Origin: Clusia tigrina
Taxonomy: Eukaryota > Arthropoda > Insecta > Diptera > Clusiidae
Reading direction: 5' to 3'
DNA: 64,000 bases
Assembly (NCBI GenBank): GCA_920105625.2
Contig: OV050032.1
Span: 106,810,542-106,874,541 of the forward strand
Made by a program: the position numbers and the translations under genes. The notes below the pieces were generated by a model. The model saw nothing but the letters and a program-made list of their open reading frames with translations, searched no databases and was not told the origin of the DNA. This document shows positions 35,372 through 47,914 of this stretch, one piece after another (the first letter of the stretch is position 1; each line of letters begins with the position of its first letter).

Positions 35372-38107
35372 GTTACAAGCATTTGTATGTTGCAAACTTT
35401 GATAGGTGTAGGACGTACCGTAAAGAAGTTAGGGGCGTTTGAAATTTTATTAGTGTTTGATTTGGGACTCTAGGGTAGCATAGTTTTGAGCGATGGCTTA
35501 AATTGACAAGAGGCTCGAGTACTTTATTGTTACAAAATTTCAAGGTTTTATGACGCTCCAGTAAAAAGTTACAAGCATTTGTATGTTGCAAACTTTGATA
35601 GGTGTAGGACATACCGTATAGAAGTTAGGGCCATTTGAAGATTTATCAGTGTTTGATTTGGGATTCAAGGGTAGCATAGCTTGGAGCGATAGTTTAAATT
35701 GACAAGAGGCTCGAGTACTTTATTGTTACAAAATTTCAAGGTTTTATGACGCTCCTGTAAAAAGTTACAAGCATTTGAATGTTGCAAACTTTGATTGGTG
35801 TAGGATGTACCGTAAAGAAGTTAGGGGCGTTTGAAGTTTTATCAGTGTTTGATTTGGGACTCTAGGGTAGCATAGCTTTGAGCGATGGCTTAAATTGACA
35901 AGAGGCTCGAGTACTTTATTGTTACAAAATTTCAAGGTTTTATGACGCTCCAGTAAAAAGTTACAAGCATTTGTATGTTGCAAACTTTGATAGGTGTAGG
36001 ACATACCGTATAGAAGTTAGGGCCATTTGAAGATTTATCAGTGTTTGATTTGGGATTCAAGTGTAGCATAGCTTGGAGCGATAGTTTAAATTGACAAAAG
36101 GCTCGAGTACTTTATTGTTACAAAATTTCAAGGTTTTATGACGCTCCTGTAAAAAGTTACAAGCATTTGAATGTTGCAAACTTTGATTGGTGTAGGATGT
36201 ACCGTAAAGATGTTAGGGGCGCTTGAAGTTTTATCAGTGTTTGATTTGGGACTCTAGGATAGCATAGTTTTGGGCGCTAACTTAAATTGACAAGAGGCTC
36301 GGGTACTTTATTGTTACAAAATTTCAAGGTTTTATGACGCTCCTGTAAAAAGTTACAAGCATTTGAATGTTGCAAACTTTGATTGGTGTAGGATGTACCG
36401 TAAAGAAGTTAGGGGCGTTTGAAGTTTTATCAGTGTTTGATTTGGGACTCTAGGGTAGCATAGCTTTGAGCGATGGCTTAAATTGACAAGAGGCTCGAGT
36501 ACTTTATTGTTACAAAATTTCAAGGTTTTATGACGCTCCAGTAAAAAGTTACAAACATTTGTATGTTGCAAACTTTGATAGGTGTAGGACGTACCGTAAA
36601 GAAGTTAGGGGCGGTTGAAGTTTTATCAGTGTTTGATTTGGGACTCAAGGGTAGCATAGCTTTGAGCGACGGCTTAAATTGACAAGAGGCTCGAGTACTT
36701 CATTGTTACAAAATTTCAAGGTTTTATGACGCTCCAGTAAAAAGTTACAAGCATTTGTATGTTGCAAACTTTGATAGGTATAGGACGTACCGTATAGAAG
36801 TTAGGGCCATTTGAAGTTTTATCAGTGTTTGATTTGGGACTCAAGGGTAGCATAGCTTTGAGCGATGGCTTAAATTTACAAGAGTCTCGAGTACTTTATT
36901 GTTACAAAATTTCAAGGTTTTTTGTCGCTCCTGTAAAAAGTTACAAGCATTTGTATGTTGCAAACTTTGATAGGTGTAGGACGTACCGTTAAGAAGTTAG
37001 GGGCGTTTGAAGTTTTATCAGTGTTTGATTTGGGAATCAAGGGTAGCATAGCTTTGAGCGATGGCTTAAATTGACAAGAGGCTCGATTACTTCATTGTTA
37101 CAAAATTTCAAAGTTTTATGGCTCTCCAGTAAAAAGTTACAAGCATTTGTATGTTGCAAACTTTGATAGGTGTAGGACGTACCGTAAAGAAGTTAGGGGC
37201 GTTTGAAGTTTTATCAGTGTTTGATTTGGGACTCAAGGGTAGCATAGCTTTGAGCGATGGCTTAAATTAACAAGAGGCTCGGGTACTTCATTGTTACAAA
37301 TTTTCAAGGTTTTATGACGCTCCAGTAAAAAGTTACAAGCATTTGTATGTTGCAAACTTTGATAGGTGTAGGACATACCGTAAAGAAGTTAGGGGCGTTT
37401 GAAATTTTATTAGTGTTTGATTTGGGACTCTAGGGTAGCATAGTTTTGAGCGATGGCTTAAATTGACAAGAGGCTCGAGTACTTTATTGTTACAAAATTT
37501 CAAGGTTTTATGACGCTCCAGTAAAAAGTTACAAGCATTTGTATGTTGCAAACTTTGATAGGTGTAGGACATACCGTATAGAAGTTAGGGCCATTTGAAG
37601 ATTTATCAGTGTTTGATTTGGGATTCAAGGGTAGCATAGCTTGGAGCGATAGTTTAAATTGACAAGAGGCTCGAGTACTTTATTGTTACAAAATTTCAAG
37701 GTTTTATGACGCTCCTGTAAAAAGTTACAAGCATTTGAATGTTGCAAACTTTGATTGGTGTAGGATGTACCGTAAAGAAGTTAGGGGCGTTTGAAGTTTT
37801 ATCAGTGTTTGATTTGGGACTCTAGGGTAGCATAGCTTTGAGCGATGGCTTAAATTGACAAGAGGCTCGAGTACTTTATTGTTACAAAATTTCAAGGTTT
37901 TATGACGCTCCAGTAAAAAGTTACAAGCATTTGTATGTTGCAAACTTTGATAGATGTAGGACATACCGTATAGAAGTTAGGGCCATTTGAAGATTTATCA
38001 GTGTTTGATTTGGGATTCAAGGGTAGCATAGCTTGGAGCGATAGTTTAAATTGACAAGAAGCTCGAGTACTTTATTGTTACAAAATTTCAAGGTTTTATG
38101 ACGCTCC
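34403..38107. repeat. 3.7-kb segmental duplication, copy 2 (offset 6861)
   Basis: Second copy. The left junction lies inside the chimeric monomer (between the gaatg at 34403 and the ataggtg near 34420). The right junction lies just before 38107, where gctcctg replaces gctccag. Part of it (about 33.0-34.3 kb, immediately upstream, against 29.9-31.2 kb) belongs to a further overlapping duplication at offset 3136/3137. Confidence 0.86.
35372..37331. repeat. Right HOR unit H6 (canonical 10-mer)
   Basis: Monomer order: K4, K5, K6, K5', K8, K9, K10, K1, K2, K3. It is the 6861-bp-offset copy of H2 and shares H2's caagtgtagc change (36059). Private differences include gacaaaaggctcg near 36097 and gggaatcaagg near 37035. 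Confidence 0.92.
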
Positions 38108-41100
38108 TGTAAAAAGTTACAAGCATTTGAATGTTGCAAACTTTGATTGGTGTAGGATGTACCGTAAAGATGTTAGGGGCGCTTGAAGTTTTATCAGTGT
38201 TTGATTTGGGACTCTAGGATAGCATAGTTTTGGGCGCTAACTTAAATTGACAAGAGGCTCGGGTACTTTATTGTTACAAAATTTCAAGGTTTTATGACGC
38301 TCCTGTAAAAAGTTACAAGCATTTGAATGTTGCAAACTTTGATTGGTGTAGGATGTACCGTAAAGAAGTTAGGGGCGTTTGAAGTTTTATCAGTGTTTGA
38401 TTTGGGACTCTAGGGTAGCATAGCTTTGAGCGATAACTTAAATTGACAAGAGGCTCGAGTACTTTATTGTTACAAAATTTCAAGGTTTTATGACGCTCCA
38501 GTAAAAAGTTACAAGCATTTGAATGTTGCCAACTTTGATAGGTGTAGGACGTACCGTAAAGAAGTTAGGGGCGTTTGAAGTTTTATCAGTGTTTGATTTG
38601 GGACTCAAGGGTAGCATAGCTTTGACCGATGGCTTAAATTGACAAGAGGCTCGGGTACTTCATTGTTACAAAATTTCAAGGTTTTATGACGCTCCAGTAA
38701 AAAGTTACAAGCATTTGTATGTTGCAAACTTTGATAGGTGTAGGACGTACCGTAAATAAGTTAGGGGCGTTTGAAGTTTTATCAGTGTTTGATTTGGGAC
38801 TCAAGGGTAGCATAGCTTTGACCGATGGCTTAAATTGACAAGAGGCTCGGGTACTTCATTGTTACAAAATTTCAAGGTTTTATGACGCTCCAGTAAAAAG
38901 TTACAAGCATTTGTATGTTGCAAACTTTGATAGGTGTAGTACGTACCGTAAATAAGTTAGGGGCGTTTGAAGATTTATCAGTGTTTGATTTGGGACTCAA
39001 GGGTAGCATAGCTTTGACCGATGGCTTAAATTGACAAGAGACTCGGGAACTTCATTGTTACAAAATTTCAAGGTTTTATGACGCTCCTGTAAAAAGTTAC
39101 AAGCATTTGTATGTTGCAAACTTTGATAGGTGTAGTACGTACCGTAAATAAGTTAGGGGCGTTTGAAGTTTTATCAGTGTTTGATTTGGGACTCTAGGGT
39201 AGCATAGCTTTGACCGATGGCTTAAATTGACAAGAGACTCGGGTACTTCATTGTTACAAAATTTCAAGGTTTTATGACGCTCCTGTAAAAAGTTACAAGC
39301 ATTTGTATGTTGCAAACTTTGATAGGTGTAGTACGTACCGTAAATAAGTTAGGGGCGTTTGAAGTTTTATCAGTGTTTGATTTGGGACTCTAGGGTAGCA
39401 TAGCTTTGAGCGATGGCTTAAATTGACAAGAGGCTCGAGTACTTTATTGTTACAAAATTTCAAGGTTTTATGACGCTCCAGTAAAAAGTTACAAGCATTT
39501 GTATGTTGCAAACTTTGATAGGTGTAGGACGTACCGTAAAGAAGTTAGGGGCGTTTGAAGTTTTATCAGTGTTTGATTTGGGACTCAAGGGTAGCATAGC
39601 TTTGAGCGATGGCTTAAATTGACAAGAGGCTCGATTACTTCATTGTTACAAAATTTCAAAGTTTTATGGCTCTCCAGTAAAAAGTTACAAGCATTTGTAT
39701 GTTGCAAACTTTGATAGGTGTAGGACGTACCGTAAAGAAGTTAGGGGCGTTTGAAGTTTTATCAGTGTTTGATTTGGGACTCAAGGGTAGCATAGCTTTG
39801 AGCGATGGCTTAAATTAACAAGAGGCTCGGGTACTTCATTGTTACAAATTTTCAAGGTTTTATGACGCTCCAGTAAAAAGTTACAAGCATTTGTATGTTG
39901 CAAACTTTGATAGGTGTAGGACGTACCGTAAAGAAGTTAGGGGCGTTTGAAATTTTATTAGTGTTTGATTTGGGACTCTAGGGTAGCATAGTTTTGAGCG
40001 ATGGCTTAAATTGACAAGAGGCTCGAGTACTTTATTGTTACAAAATTTCAAGGTTTTATGACGCTCCAGTAAAAAGTTACAAGCATTTGTATGTTGCAAA
40101 CTTTGATAGGTGTAGGACATACCGTATAGAAGTTAGGGCCATTTGAAGATTTATCAGTGTTTGATTTGGGATTCAAGGGTAGCATAGCTTGGAGCGATAG
40201 TTTAAATTGACAAGAGGCTCGAGTACTCTATTGTTACAAAATTTCAAGGTTTTATGACGCTCCTGTAAAAAGTTACAAGCATTTGAATGTTGCAAACTTT
40301 GATTGGTGTAGGATGTACCGTAAAGAAGTTAGGGGCGTTTGAAGTTTTATCAGTGTTTGATTTGGGACTCTAGGGTAGCATAGCTTTGAGCGATGGCTTA
40401 AATTGACAAGAGGCTCGAGTACTTTATTGTTACAAAATTTCAAGGTTTTATGACGCTCCAGTAAAAAGTTACAAGCATTTGTATGTTGCAAACTTTGATA
40501 GGTGTAGGACATACCGTATAGAAGTTAGGGCCATTTGAAGATTTATCAGTGTTTGATTTGGGATTCAAGGGTAGCATAGCTTGGAGCGATAGTTTAAATT
40601 GACAAGAGGCTCGAGTACTTTATTGTTACAAAATTTCAAGGTTTTATGACGCTCCTGTAAAAAGTTACAAGCATTTGAATGTTGCAAACTTTGATTGGTG
40701 TAGGATGTACCGTAAAGATGTTAGGGGCGCTTGAAGTTTTATCAGTGTTTGATTTGGGACTCTAGGATAGCATAGTTTTGGGCGCTAACTTAAATTGACA
40801 AGAGGCTCGGGTACTTTATTGTTACAAAATTTCAAGGTTTTATGACGCTCCTGTAAAAATTTACAAGCATTTGAATGTTGCAAACTTTGATTGGTGTAGG
40901 ATGTACCGTAAAGAAGTTAGGGGCGTTTGAAGTTTTATCAGTGTTTGATTTGGGACTCTAGGGTAGCATAGCTTTGAGCGATAACTTAAATTGACAAGAG
41001 GCTCGAGTACTTTATTGTTACAAAATTTCAAGGTTTTATGACGCTCCAGTAAAAAGTTACAAGCATTTGAATGTTGCCAACTTTGATAGGTGTAGGACGT

Positions 41101-42070
41101 ACCGTAAAGAAGTTAGGGGCGTTTGAAGTTTTATCAGTGTTTGATTTGGGACTCAAGGGTAGCATAGCTTTGACCGATGGCTTAAATTGACAAGAGGCTC
41201 GGGTACTTCATTGTTACAAAATTTCAAGGTTTTATGACGCTCCAGTAAAAAGTTACAAGCATTTGTATGTTGCAAACTTTGATAGGTGTAGGACGTACCG
41301 TAAATAAGTTAGGGGCGTTTGAAGTTTTATCAGTGTTTGATTTGGGACTCAAGGGTAGCATAGCTTTGACCGATGGCTTAAATTGACAAGAGGCTCGGGT
41401 ACTTCATTGTTACAAAATTTCAAGGTTTTATGACGCTCCAGTAAAAAGTTACAAGCATTTGTATGTTGCAAACTTTGATAGGTGTAGTACGTACCGTAAA
41501 TAAGTTAGGGGCGTTTGAAGTTTTATCAGTGTTTGATTTGGGACTCAAGGGTAGCATAGCTTTGACCGATGGCTTAAATTGACAAGAGACTCGGGTACTT
41601 CATTGTTACAAAATTTCAAGGTTTTATGACGCTCCTGTAAAAAGTTACAAGCATTTGTATGTTGCAAACTTTGATAGGTGTAGTACGTACCGTAAATAAG
41701 TTAGGGGCGTTTGAAGTTTTATCAGTGTTTGATTTGGGACTCTAGGGTAGCATAGCTTTGAGCGATGGCTTAAATTGACAAGAGGCTCGAGTACTTTATT
41801 GTTACAAAATTTCAAGGTTTTATGACGCTCCAGTAAAAAGTTACAAGCATTTGTATGTTGCAAACTTTGATAGGTGTAGGACGTACCGTAAAGAAGTTAG
41901 GGGCGTTTGAAGTTTTATCAGTGTTTGATTTGGGACTCTAGGATAGCATAGTTTTGGGCGCTAACTTAAATTGACAAGAGGCTCGGGTACTTCATTGTCA
42001 CAAAATTCAAGGTTTTATGACGCTCCAGTAAAAAGTTACAAGCATTTGTATGTTGCAAACTTTGATAGGT
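36750..42070. repeat. 5.3-kb segmental duplication, copy 1 (offset 12347)
   Basis: About 27 monomers spanning the end of H6, all of H7 and half of H8. They recur at about 49097-54417. Differences noticed: 37035, 37951, 38059, 38974, 39699, 40229 and 40860, plus the K2' changes near 49390. The right end is fixed by gtagg against gtagt at monomer position 41. Confidence 0.85.
37332..39879. repeat. Right HOR unit H7 (13 monomers, M-P form)
   Basis: Monomer order: K4, K5, K6, K5', K8, K9 (ataactt form), M, P1, P2, P3, P4, K2-like, K3. The P monomers carry gtagtacgtaccgtaaataag (gtagg in P1) and gaccgatgg, and they replace K10 and K1 of the canonical unit. Their closest relatives in the left half are the ccgtaaataag monomers of the 26-monomer block. 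Confidence 0.9.
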
Positions 42071-43994
42071 GTAGGACGTACCGTAAAGAAGTTAGGGGCG
42101 TTTGAAGTTTTATCAGTGTTTGATTTGGGACTCTAGGGTAGCATAGTTTTGAGCGATGGCTTAAATTGACAAGAGGCTCGGGTACTTTATTGTTACAAAA
42201 TTTCAAGGTTTTATGACGCTCCAGTAAAAAGTTACAAGCATTTGTATGTTGCAATCTTTGATGGGTGTAGGACGTACCGTAAAGAAGTTAGGGGCGTTTG
42301 AAGTTTTATCAGTGTTTGATTTGGGACTCAAGGGTAGCATAGCTTTGACCGATGGCTTAAATTGACAAGAGGCTCGGGTACTTCATTGTTACAAAATTTG
42401 AAGGTTTTATGACGCTCCAGTAAAAAGTTACAAGCATTTGTATGTTGCAAACTTTGATAGGTGTAGTACGTACCGTAAATAAGTTAGGGGCGTTTGAAAT
42501 TTTATTAGTGTTTGATTTGGGACTCTAGGGTAGCATAGTTTTGAGCGATGGCTTAAATTGACAAGAGGCTCGGGTACTTCATTGTTACAAAATTTCAAAG
42601 TTTTATGGCTCTCCAGTAAAAAGTTACAAGCATTTGTATGTTGCAAACTTTGATAGGTGTAGGACGTACCGTAAAGAAGTTAGGGGCGTTTGAAGTTTTA
42701 TCAGTGTTTGATTTGGGACTCAAGGGTAGCATAGCTTTGAGCGACGGCTTAAATTGACAAGAGGCTCGAGTACTTCATTGTTACAAAATTTCAAGGTTTT
42801 ATGACGCTCCAGTAAAAAGTTACAAGCATTTGTATGTTGCAAACTTTGATAGATATAGGACGTAACGTATAGAAGTTAGGGCCATTTGAAGTTTTATCAG
42901 TGTTTGATTTGGGACTCAAGGGTAGCATAGCTTTGAGCGATGGCTTAAATTTACAAGAGTCTCGAGTACTTTATTGTTACAAAATTTCAAGGTTTTTTGT
43001 CGCTCCTGTAAAAAGTTACAAGCATTTGTATGTTGCAAACTTTGATAGGTGTAGGACGTACCGTTAAGAAGTTAGGGGCGTTTGAAGTTTTATCAGTGTT
43101 TGATTTGGGACTCAAGGGTAGCATAGCTTAGAGCGACGGCTTAAATTGACAAGAGGCTCGAGTACTTCATTGTTACAAAATTTCAAAGTTTTATGGCTCT
43201 CCAGTAAAAAGTTACAAGCATTTGTATGTTGCAAACTTTGATAGGTGTAGGACGTACCGTAAAGAAGTTAGGGGCGTTTGAAGTTTTATCAGTGTTTGAT
43301 TTGGGACTCAAGGGTAGCATAGCTTTGAGCGACGGCTTAAATTGACAAGAGGCTCGAGTACTTCATTGTTACAAAATTTCAAGGTTTTATGACGCTCCAG
43401 TAAAAAGTTACAAGCAGTTGTATGTTGCAAACTTTGATAGATATAGGACGTACCGTATAGAAGTTAGGGCCATTTGAAGTTTTATCAGTGTTTGATTTGG
43501 GACTCAAGGGTAGCATAGCTTTGAGCGATGGCTTAAATTTACAAGAGTCTCGAGTACTTTATTGTTACAAAATTTCAAGGTTTTTTGTCGCTCCTGTAAA
43601 AAGTTACAAGCATTTGTATGTTGCAAACTTTGATAGGTGTAGGACGTACCGTTAAGAAGTTAGGGGCGTTTGAAGTTTTATCAGTGTTTGATTTGGGACT
43701 CAAGGGTAGCATAGCTTTGAGCGATGGCTTAAATTGACAAGAGGCTCGAGTACTTCATTGTTACAAAATTTCAAAGTTTTATGGCTCTCCAGTAAAAAGT
43801 TACAAGCATTTGTATGTTGCAAACTTTGATAGGTGTAGGACGTACCGTAAAGAAGTTAGGGGCGTTTGAAGTTTTATCAGTGTTTGATTTGGGACTCAAG
43901 GGTAGCATAGCTTTGAGCGATGGCTTAAATTAACAAGAGGCTCGGGTACTTCATTGTTACAAATTTTCAAGGTTTTATGACGCTCCAGTAAAAA
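39880..43994. repeat. Right HOR unit H8 (21 monomers)
   Basis: Monomer order: K4, K5, K6, K5', K8, K9, M, P1, P2, P4, Q1, Q2, Q3, Q4, K10-like, K1, K2/K10 hybrid, K10-like, K1, K2, K3. Q1 has lost one t near 42007 (acaaaattcaagg). The K1-K2-K10 portion is duplicated, giving two K1 monomers with agatatagg (42849 and 43437), the second with aagcagttg. Confidence 0.88.
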
Positions 43995-44486
43995 GTTACA
44001 AGCATTTGTATGTTGCAAACTTTGATAGGTGTAGGACGTACCGTAAAGAAGTTAGGGGCGTTTGAAATTTTATTAGTGTTTGATTTGGGACTCTAGGGTA
44101 GCATAGTTTTGAGCGATGGCTTAAATTGACAAGAGGCTCGAGTACTTTATTGTTACAAAATTTCAAGGTTTTATGACGCTCCAGTAAAAAGTTACAAGCA
44201 TTTGTATGTTGCAAACTTTGATAGGTGTAGGACATACCGTATAGAAGTTAGGGCCATTTGAAGATTTATCAGTGTTTGATTTGGGATTCAAGATTAGCAT
44301 AGCTTGGAGCGATAGTTTAAATTGACAAGAGGCTCGAGTACTTTATTGTTACAAAATTTCAAGGTTTTATGACGCTCCTGTAAAAAGTTACAAGCATTTG
44401 AATGTTGCAAACTTTGATTGGTGTAGGATGTACCGTAAAGAAGTTAGGGGCGTTTGAAGTTTTATCAGTGTTTGATTTGGGACTCA
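41448..44486. repeat. 3-kb segmental duplication, copy 1 (offset 12934)
   Basis: P2-P4-Q1-Q2-Q3-Q4 through K4-K5, recurring at 54382-57419. Shared private marks are gcaatctttgatggg, agatatagg, aagcagttg (43414 and 56347) and caagattagc (44288 and 57221). The Q4 monomer differs between copies at its right end (tatggctctcc against tatgacgctcc), suggesting a later local exchange. Confidence 0.83.
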
Positions 44487-45562
44487 AGGGTAGCATAGCT
44501 TTGAGCGACGGCTTAAATTGACAAGAGGCTCGAGTACTTCATTGTTACAAAATTTCAAGGTTTTATGACGCTCCAGTAAAAAGTTACAAGCATTTGTATG
44601 TTGCAAACTTTGATAGGTGTAGTACGTACCGTAAATAAGTTAGGGGCGTTTGAAATTTTATTAGTGTTTGATTTGGGACTCTAGGGTAGCATAGTTTTGA
44701 GCGATGGCTTAAATTGACAAGAGGCTCGGGTACTTCATTGTTACAAAATTTCAAAGTTTTATGGCTCTCCAGTAAAAAGTTACAAGCATTTGTATGTTGC
44801 AAACTTTGATAGGTGTAGGACGTACCGTAAAGAAGTTAGGGGCGTTTGAAGTTTTATCAGTGTTTGATTTGGGACTCAAGGGTAGCATAGCTTTGAGCGA
44901 TGGCTTAAATTGACAAGAGGCTCGAGTACTTCATTGTTACAAAATTTCAAAGTTTTATGGCTCTCCAGTAAAAAGTTACAAGCATTTGTATGTTGCAAAC
45001 TTTGATAGGTGTAGGACGTACCGTTAAGAAGTTAGGGGCGTTTGAAGTTTTATCAGTGTTTGATTTGGGACTCAAGGGTAGCATAGCTTTGAGCGACGGC
45101 TTAAATTGACAAGAGTCTCGAGTACTTTATTGTTACAAAATTTCAAGGTTTTTTGTCGCTCCTGTAAAAAGTTACAAGCATTTGTATGTTGCAAACTTTG
45201 ATAGGTGTAGGACGTACCGTTAAGAAGTTAGGGGCGTTTGAAGTTTTATCAGTGTTTGATTTGGGACTCAAGGGTAGCATAGCTTTGAGCGATGGCTTAA
45301 ATTGACAAGAGGCTCGAGTACTTCATTGTTACAAAATTTCAAAGTTTTATGGCTCTCCAGTAAAAAGTTACAAGCATTTGTATGTTGCAAACTTTGATAG
45401 GTGTAGGACGTACCGTAAAGAAGTTAGGGGCGTTTGAAGTTTTATCAGTGTTTGATTTGGGACTCAAGGGTAGCATAGCTTTGAGCGATGGCTTAAATTA
45501 ACAAGAGGCTCGGGTACTTCATTGTTACAAATTTTCAAGGTTTTATGACGCTCCAGTAAAAA
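43995..45562. repeat. Right HOR unit H9 (8 monomers)
   Basis: Monomer order: K4, K5 (with caagattagc), K6/K10 hybrid, Q4, K2-like, K10/K1 hybrid, K2, K3. The hybrid at 44387 keeps gaatg, attggtg and gatgtaccg but then has ctcaagg and gagcgacgg. The hybrid at 44975 joins gagcgacgg to the gagtctcg/ttttttgtcg end of K1. Confidence 0.87.
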
Positions 45563-47914
45563 GTTACAAGCATTTGTATGTTGCAAACTTTGATAGGTGT
45601 AGGACGTACCGTAAAGAAGTTAGGGGCGTTTGAAATTTTATTAGTGTTTGATTTGGGACTCTAGGGTAGCATAGTTTTGAGCGATGGCTTAAATTGACAA
45701 GAGGCTCGAGTACTTTATTGTTACAAAATTTCAAGGTTTTATGACGCTCCAGTAAAAAGTTACAAGCATTTGTATGTTGCAAACTTTGATAGGTGTAGGA
45801 CATACCGTATAGAAGTTAGGGCCATTTGAAGATTTATCAGTGTTTGATTTGGGATTCAAGATTAGCATAGCTTGGAGCGATAGTTTAAATTGACAAGAGG
45901 CTCGAGTACTTTATTGTTACAAAATTTCAAGGTTTTATGACGCTCCTGTAAAAAGTTACAAGCATTTGAATGTTGCAAACTTTGATTGGTGTAGGATGTA
46001 CCGTAAAGAAGTTAGGGGCGTTTGAAGTTTTATCAGTGTTTGATTTGGGACTCTAGGGTAGCATAGCTTTGAGCGATGGCTTAAATTGACAAGAGGCTCG
46101 AGTACTTTATTGTTACAAAATTTCAAGGTTTTATGACGCTCCAGTAAAAAGTTACAAGCATTTGTATGTTGCAAACTTTGATAGGTGTAGGACATACCGT
46201 ATAGAAGTTAGGGCCATTTGAAGATTTATCAGTGTTTGATTTGGGATTCAAGGGTAGCATAGCTTGGAGCGATAGTTTAAATTGACAAGAGGCTCGAGTA
46301 CTTTATTGTTAAAAAATTTCAAGGTTTTATGACGCTCCTGTAAAAAGTTACAAGCATTTGAATGTTGCAAACTTTGATTGGTGTAGGATGTACCGTAAAG
46401 ATGTTAGGGGCGCTTGAAGTTTTATCAGTGTTTGATTTGGGACTCTAGGATAGCATAGTTTTGGGCGCTAACTTAAATTGACAAGAGGCTCGGGTACTTT
46501 ATTGTTACAAAATTTCAAGGTTTTATGACGCTCCTGTAAAAAGTTACAAGCATTTGAATGTTGCAAACTTTGATTGGTGTAGGATGTACCGTAAAGAAGT
46601 TAGGGGCGTTTGAAGTTTTATCAGTGTTTGATTTGGGACTCTAGGGTAGCATAGCTTTGAGCGATGGCTTAAATTGACAAGAGGCTCGAGTACTTTATTG
46701 TTACAAAATTTCAAGGTTTTATGACGCTCCAGTAAAAAGTTACAAGCATTTGTATGTTGCAAACTTTGATAGGTATAGGACGTACCGTATAGAAGTTAGG
46801 GCCATTTGAAGTTTTATCAGTGTTTGATTTGGGACTCAAGGGTAGCATAGCTTTGAGCGATGGCTTAAATTTACAAGAGTCTCGAGTACTTTATTGTTAC
46901 AAAATTTCAAGGTTTTTTGTCGCTCCTGTAAAAAGTTACAAGCATTTGTATGTTGCAAACTTTGATAGGTGTAGGACGTACCGTTAAGAAGTTAGGGGCG
47001 TTTGAAGTTTTATCAGTGTTTGATTTGGGACTCAAGGGTAGCAGAGCTTTGAGCTATGGCTTAAATTGACAAGAGGCTCGATTACTTCATTGTTACAAAA
47101 TTTCAAAGTTTTATGGCTCTCCAGTAAAAAGTTACAAGCATTTGTATGTTGCAAACTTTGATAGGTGTAGGACGTACCGTAAAGAAGTTAGGGGCGGTTG
47201 AAGTTTTATCAGTGTTTGATTTGGGACTCAAGGGTAGCATAGCTTTGAGCGACGGCTTAAATTGACAAGAGGCTCGAGTACTTCATTGTTACAAAATTTC
47301 AAGGTTTTATGACGCTCCAGTAAAAAGTTACAAGCATTTGTATGTTGCAAACTTTGATAGGTATAGGACGTACCGTATAGAAGTTAGGGCCATTTGAAGT
47401 TTTATCAGTGTTTGATTTGGGACTCAAGGGTAGCATAGCTTTGAGCGATGGCTTAAATTTACAAGAGTCTCGAGTACTTTATTGTTACAAAATTTCAAGG
47501 TTTTTTGTCGCTCCTGTAAAAAGTTACAAGCATTTGTATGTTGCAAACTTTGATAGGTGTAGGACGTACCGTTAAGAAGTTAGGGGCGTTTGAAGTTTTA
47601 TCAGTGTTTGATTTGGGACTCAAGGGTAGCAGAGCTTTGAGCTATGGCTTAAATTGACAAGAGGCTCGATTACTTCATTGTTACAAAATTTCAAAGTTTT
47701 ATGGCTCTCCAGTAAAAAGTTACAAGCATTTGTATGTTGCAAACTTTGATAGGTGTAGGACGTACCGTAAAGAAGTTAGGGGCGTTTGAAGTTTTATCAG
47801 TGTTTGATTTGGGACTCAAGGGTAGCATAGCTTTGAGCGATGGCTTAAATTAACAAGAGGCTCGGGTACTTCATTGTTACAAATTTTCAAGGTTTTATGA
47901 CGCTCCAGTAAAAA
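45563..47914. repeat. Right HOR unit H10 (12 monomers)
   Basis: Monomer order: K4, K5 (caagattagc), K6, K5', K8, K9, K1, K2', K10, K1, K2', K3. K2' carries gtagcagagctttgagctatgg (47038 and 47626), seen again at 49389. The K1-K2'-K10 triplet is a local tandem duplication of about 588 bp. Confidence 0.89.
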
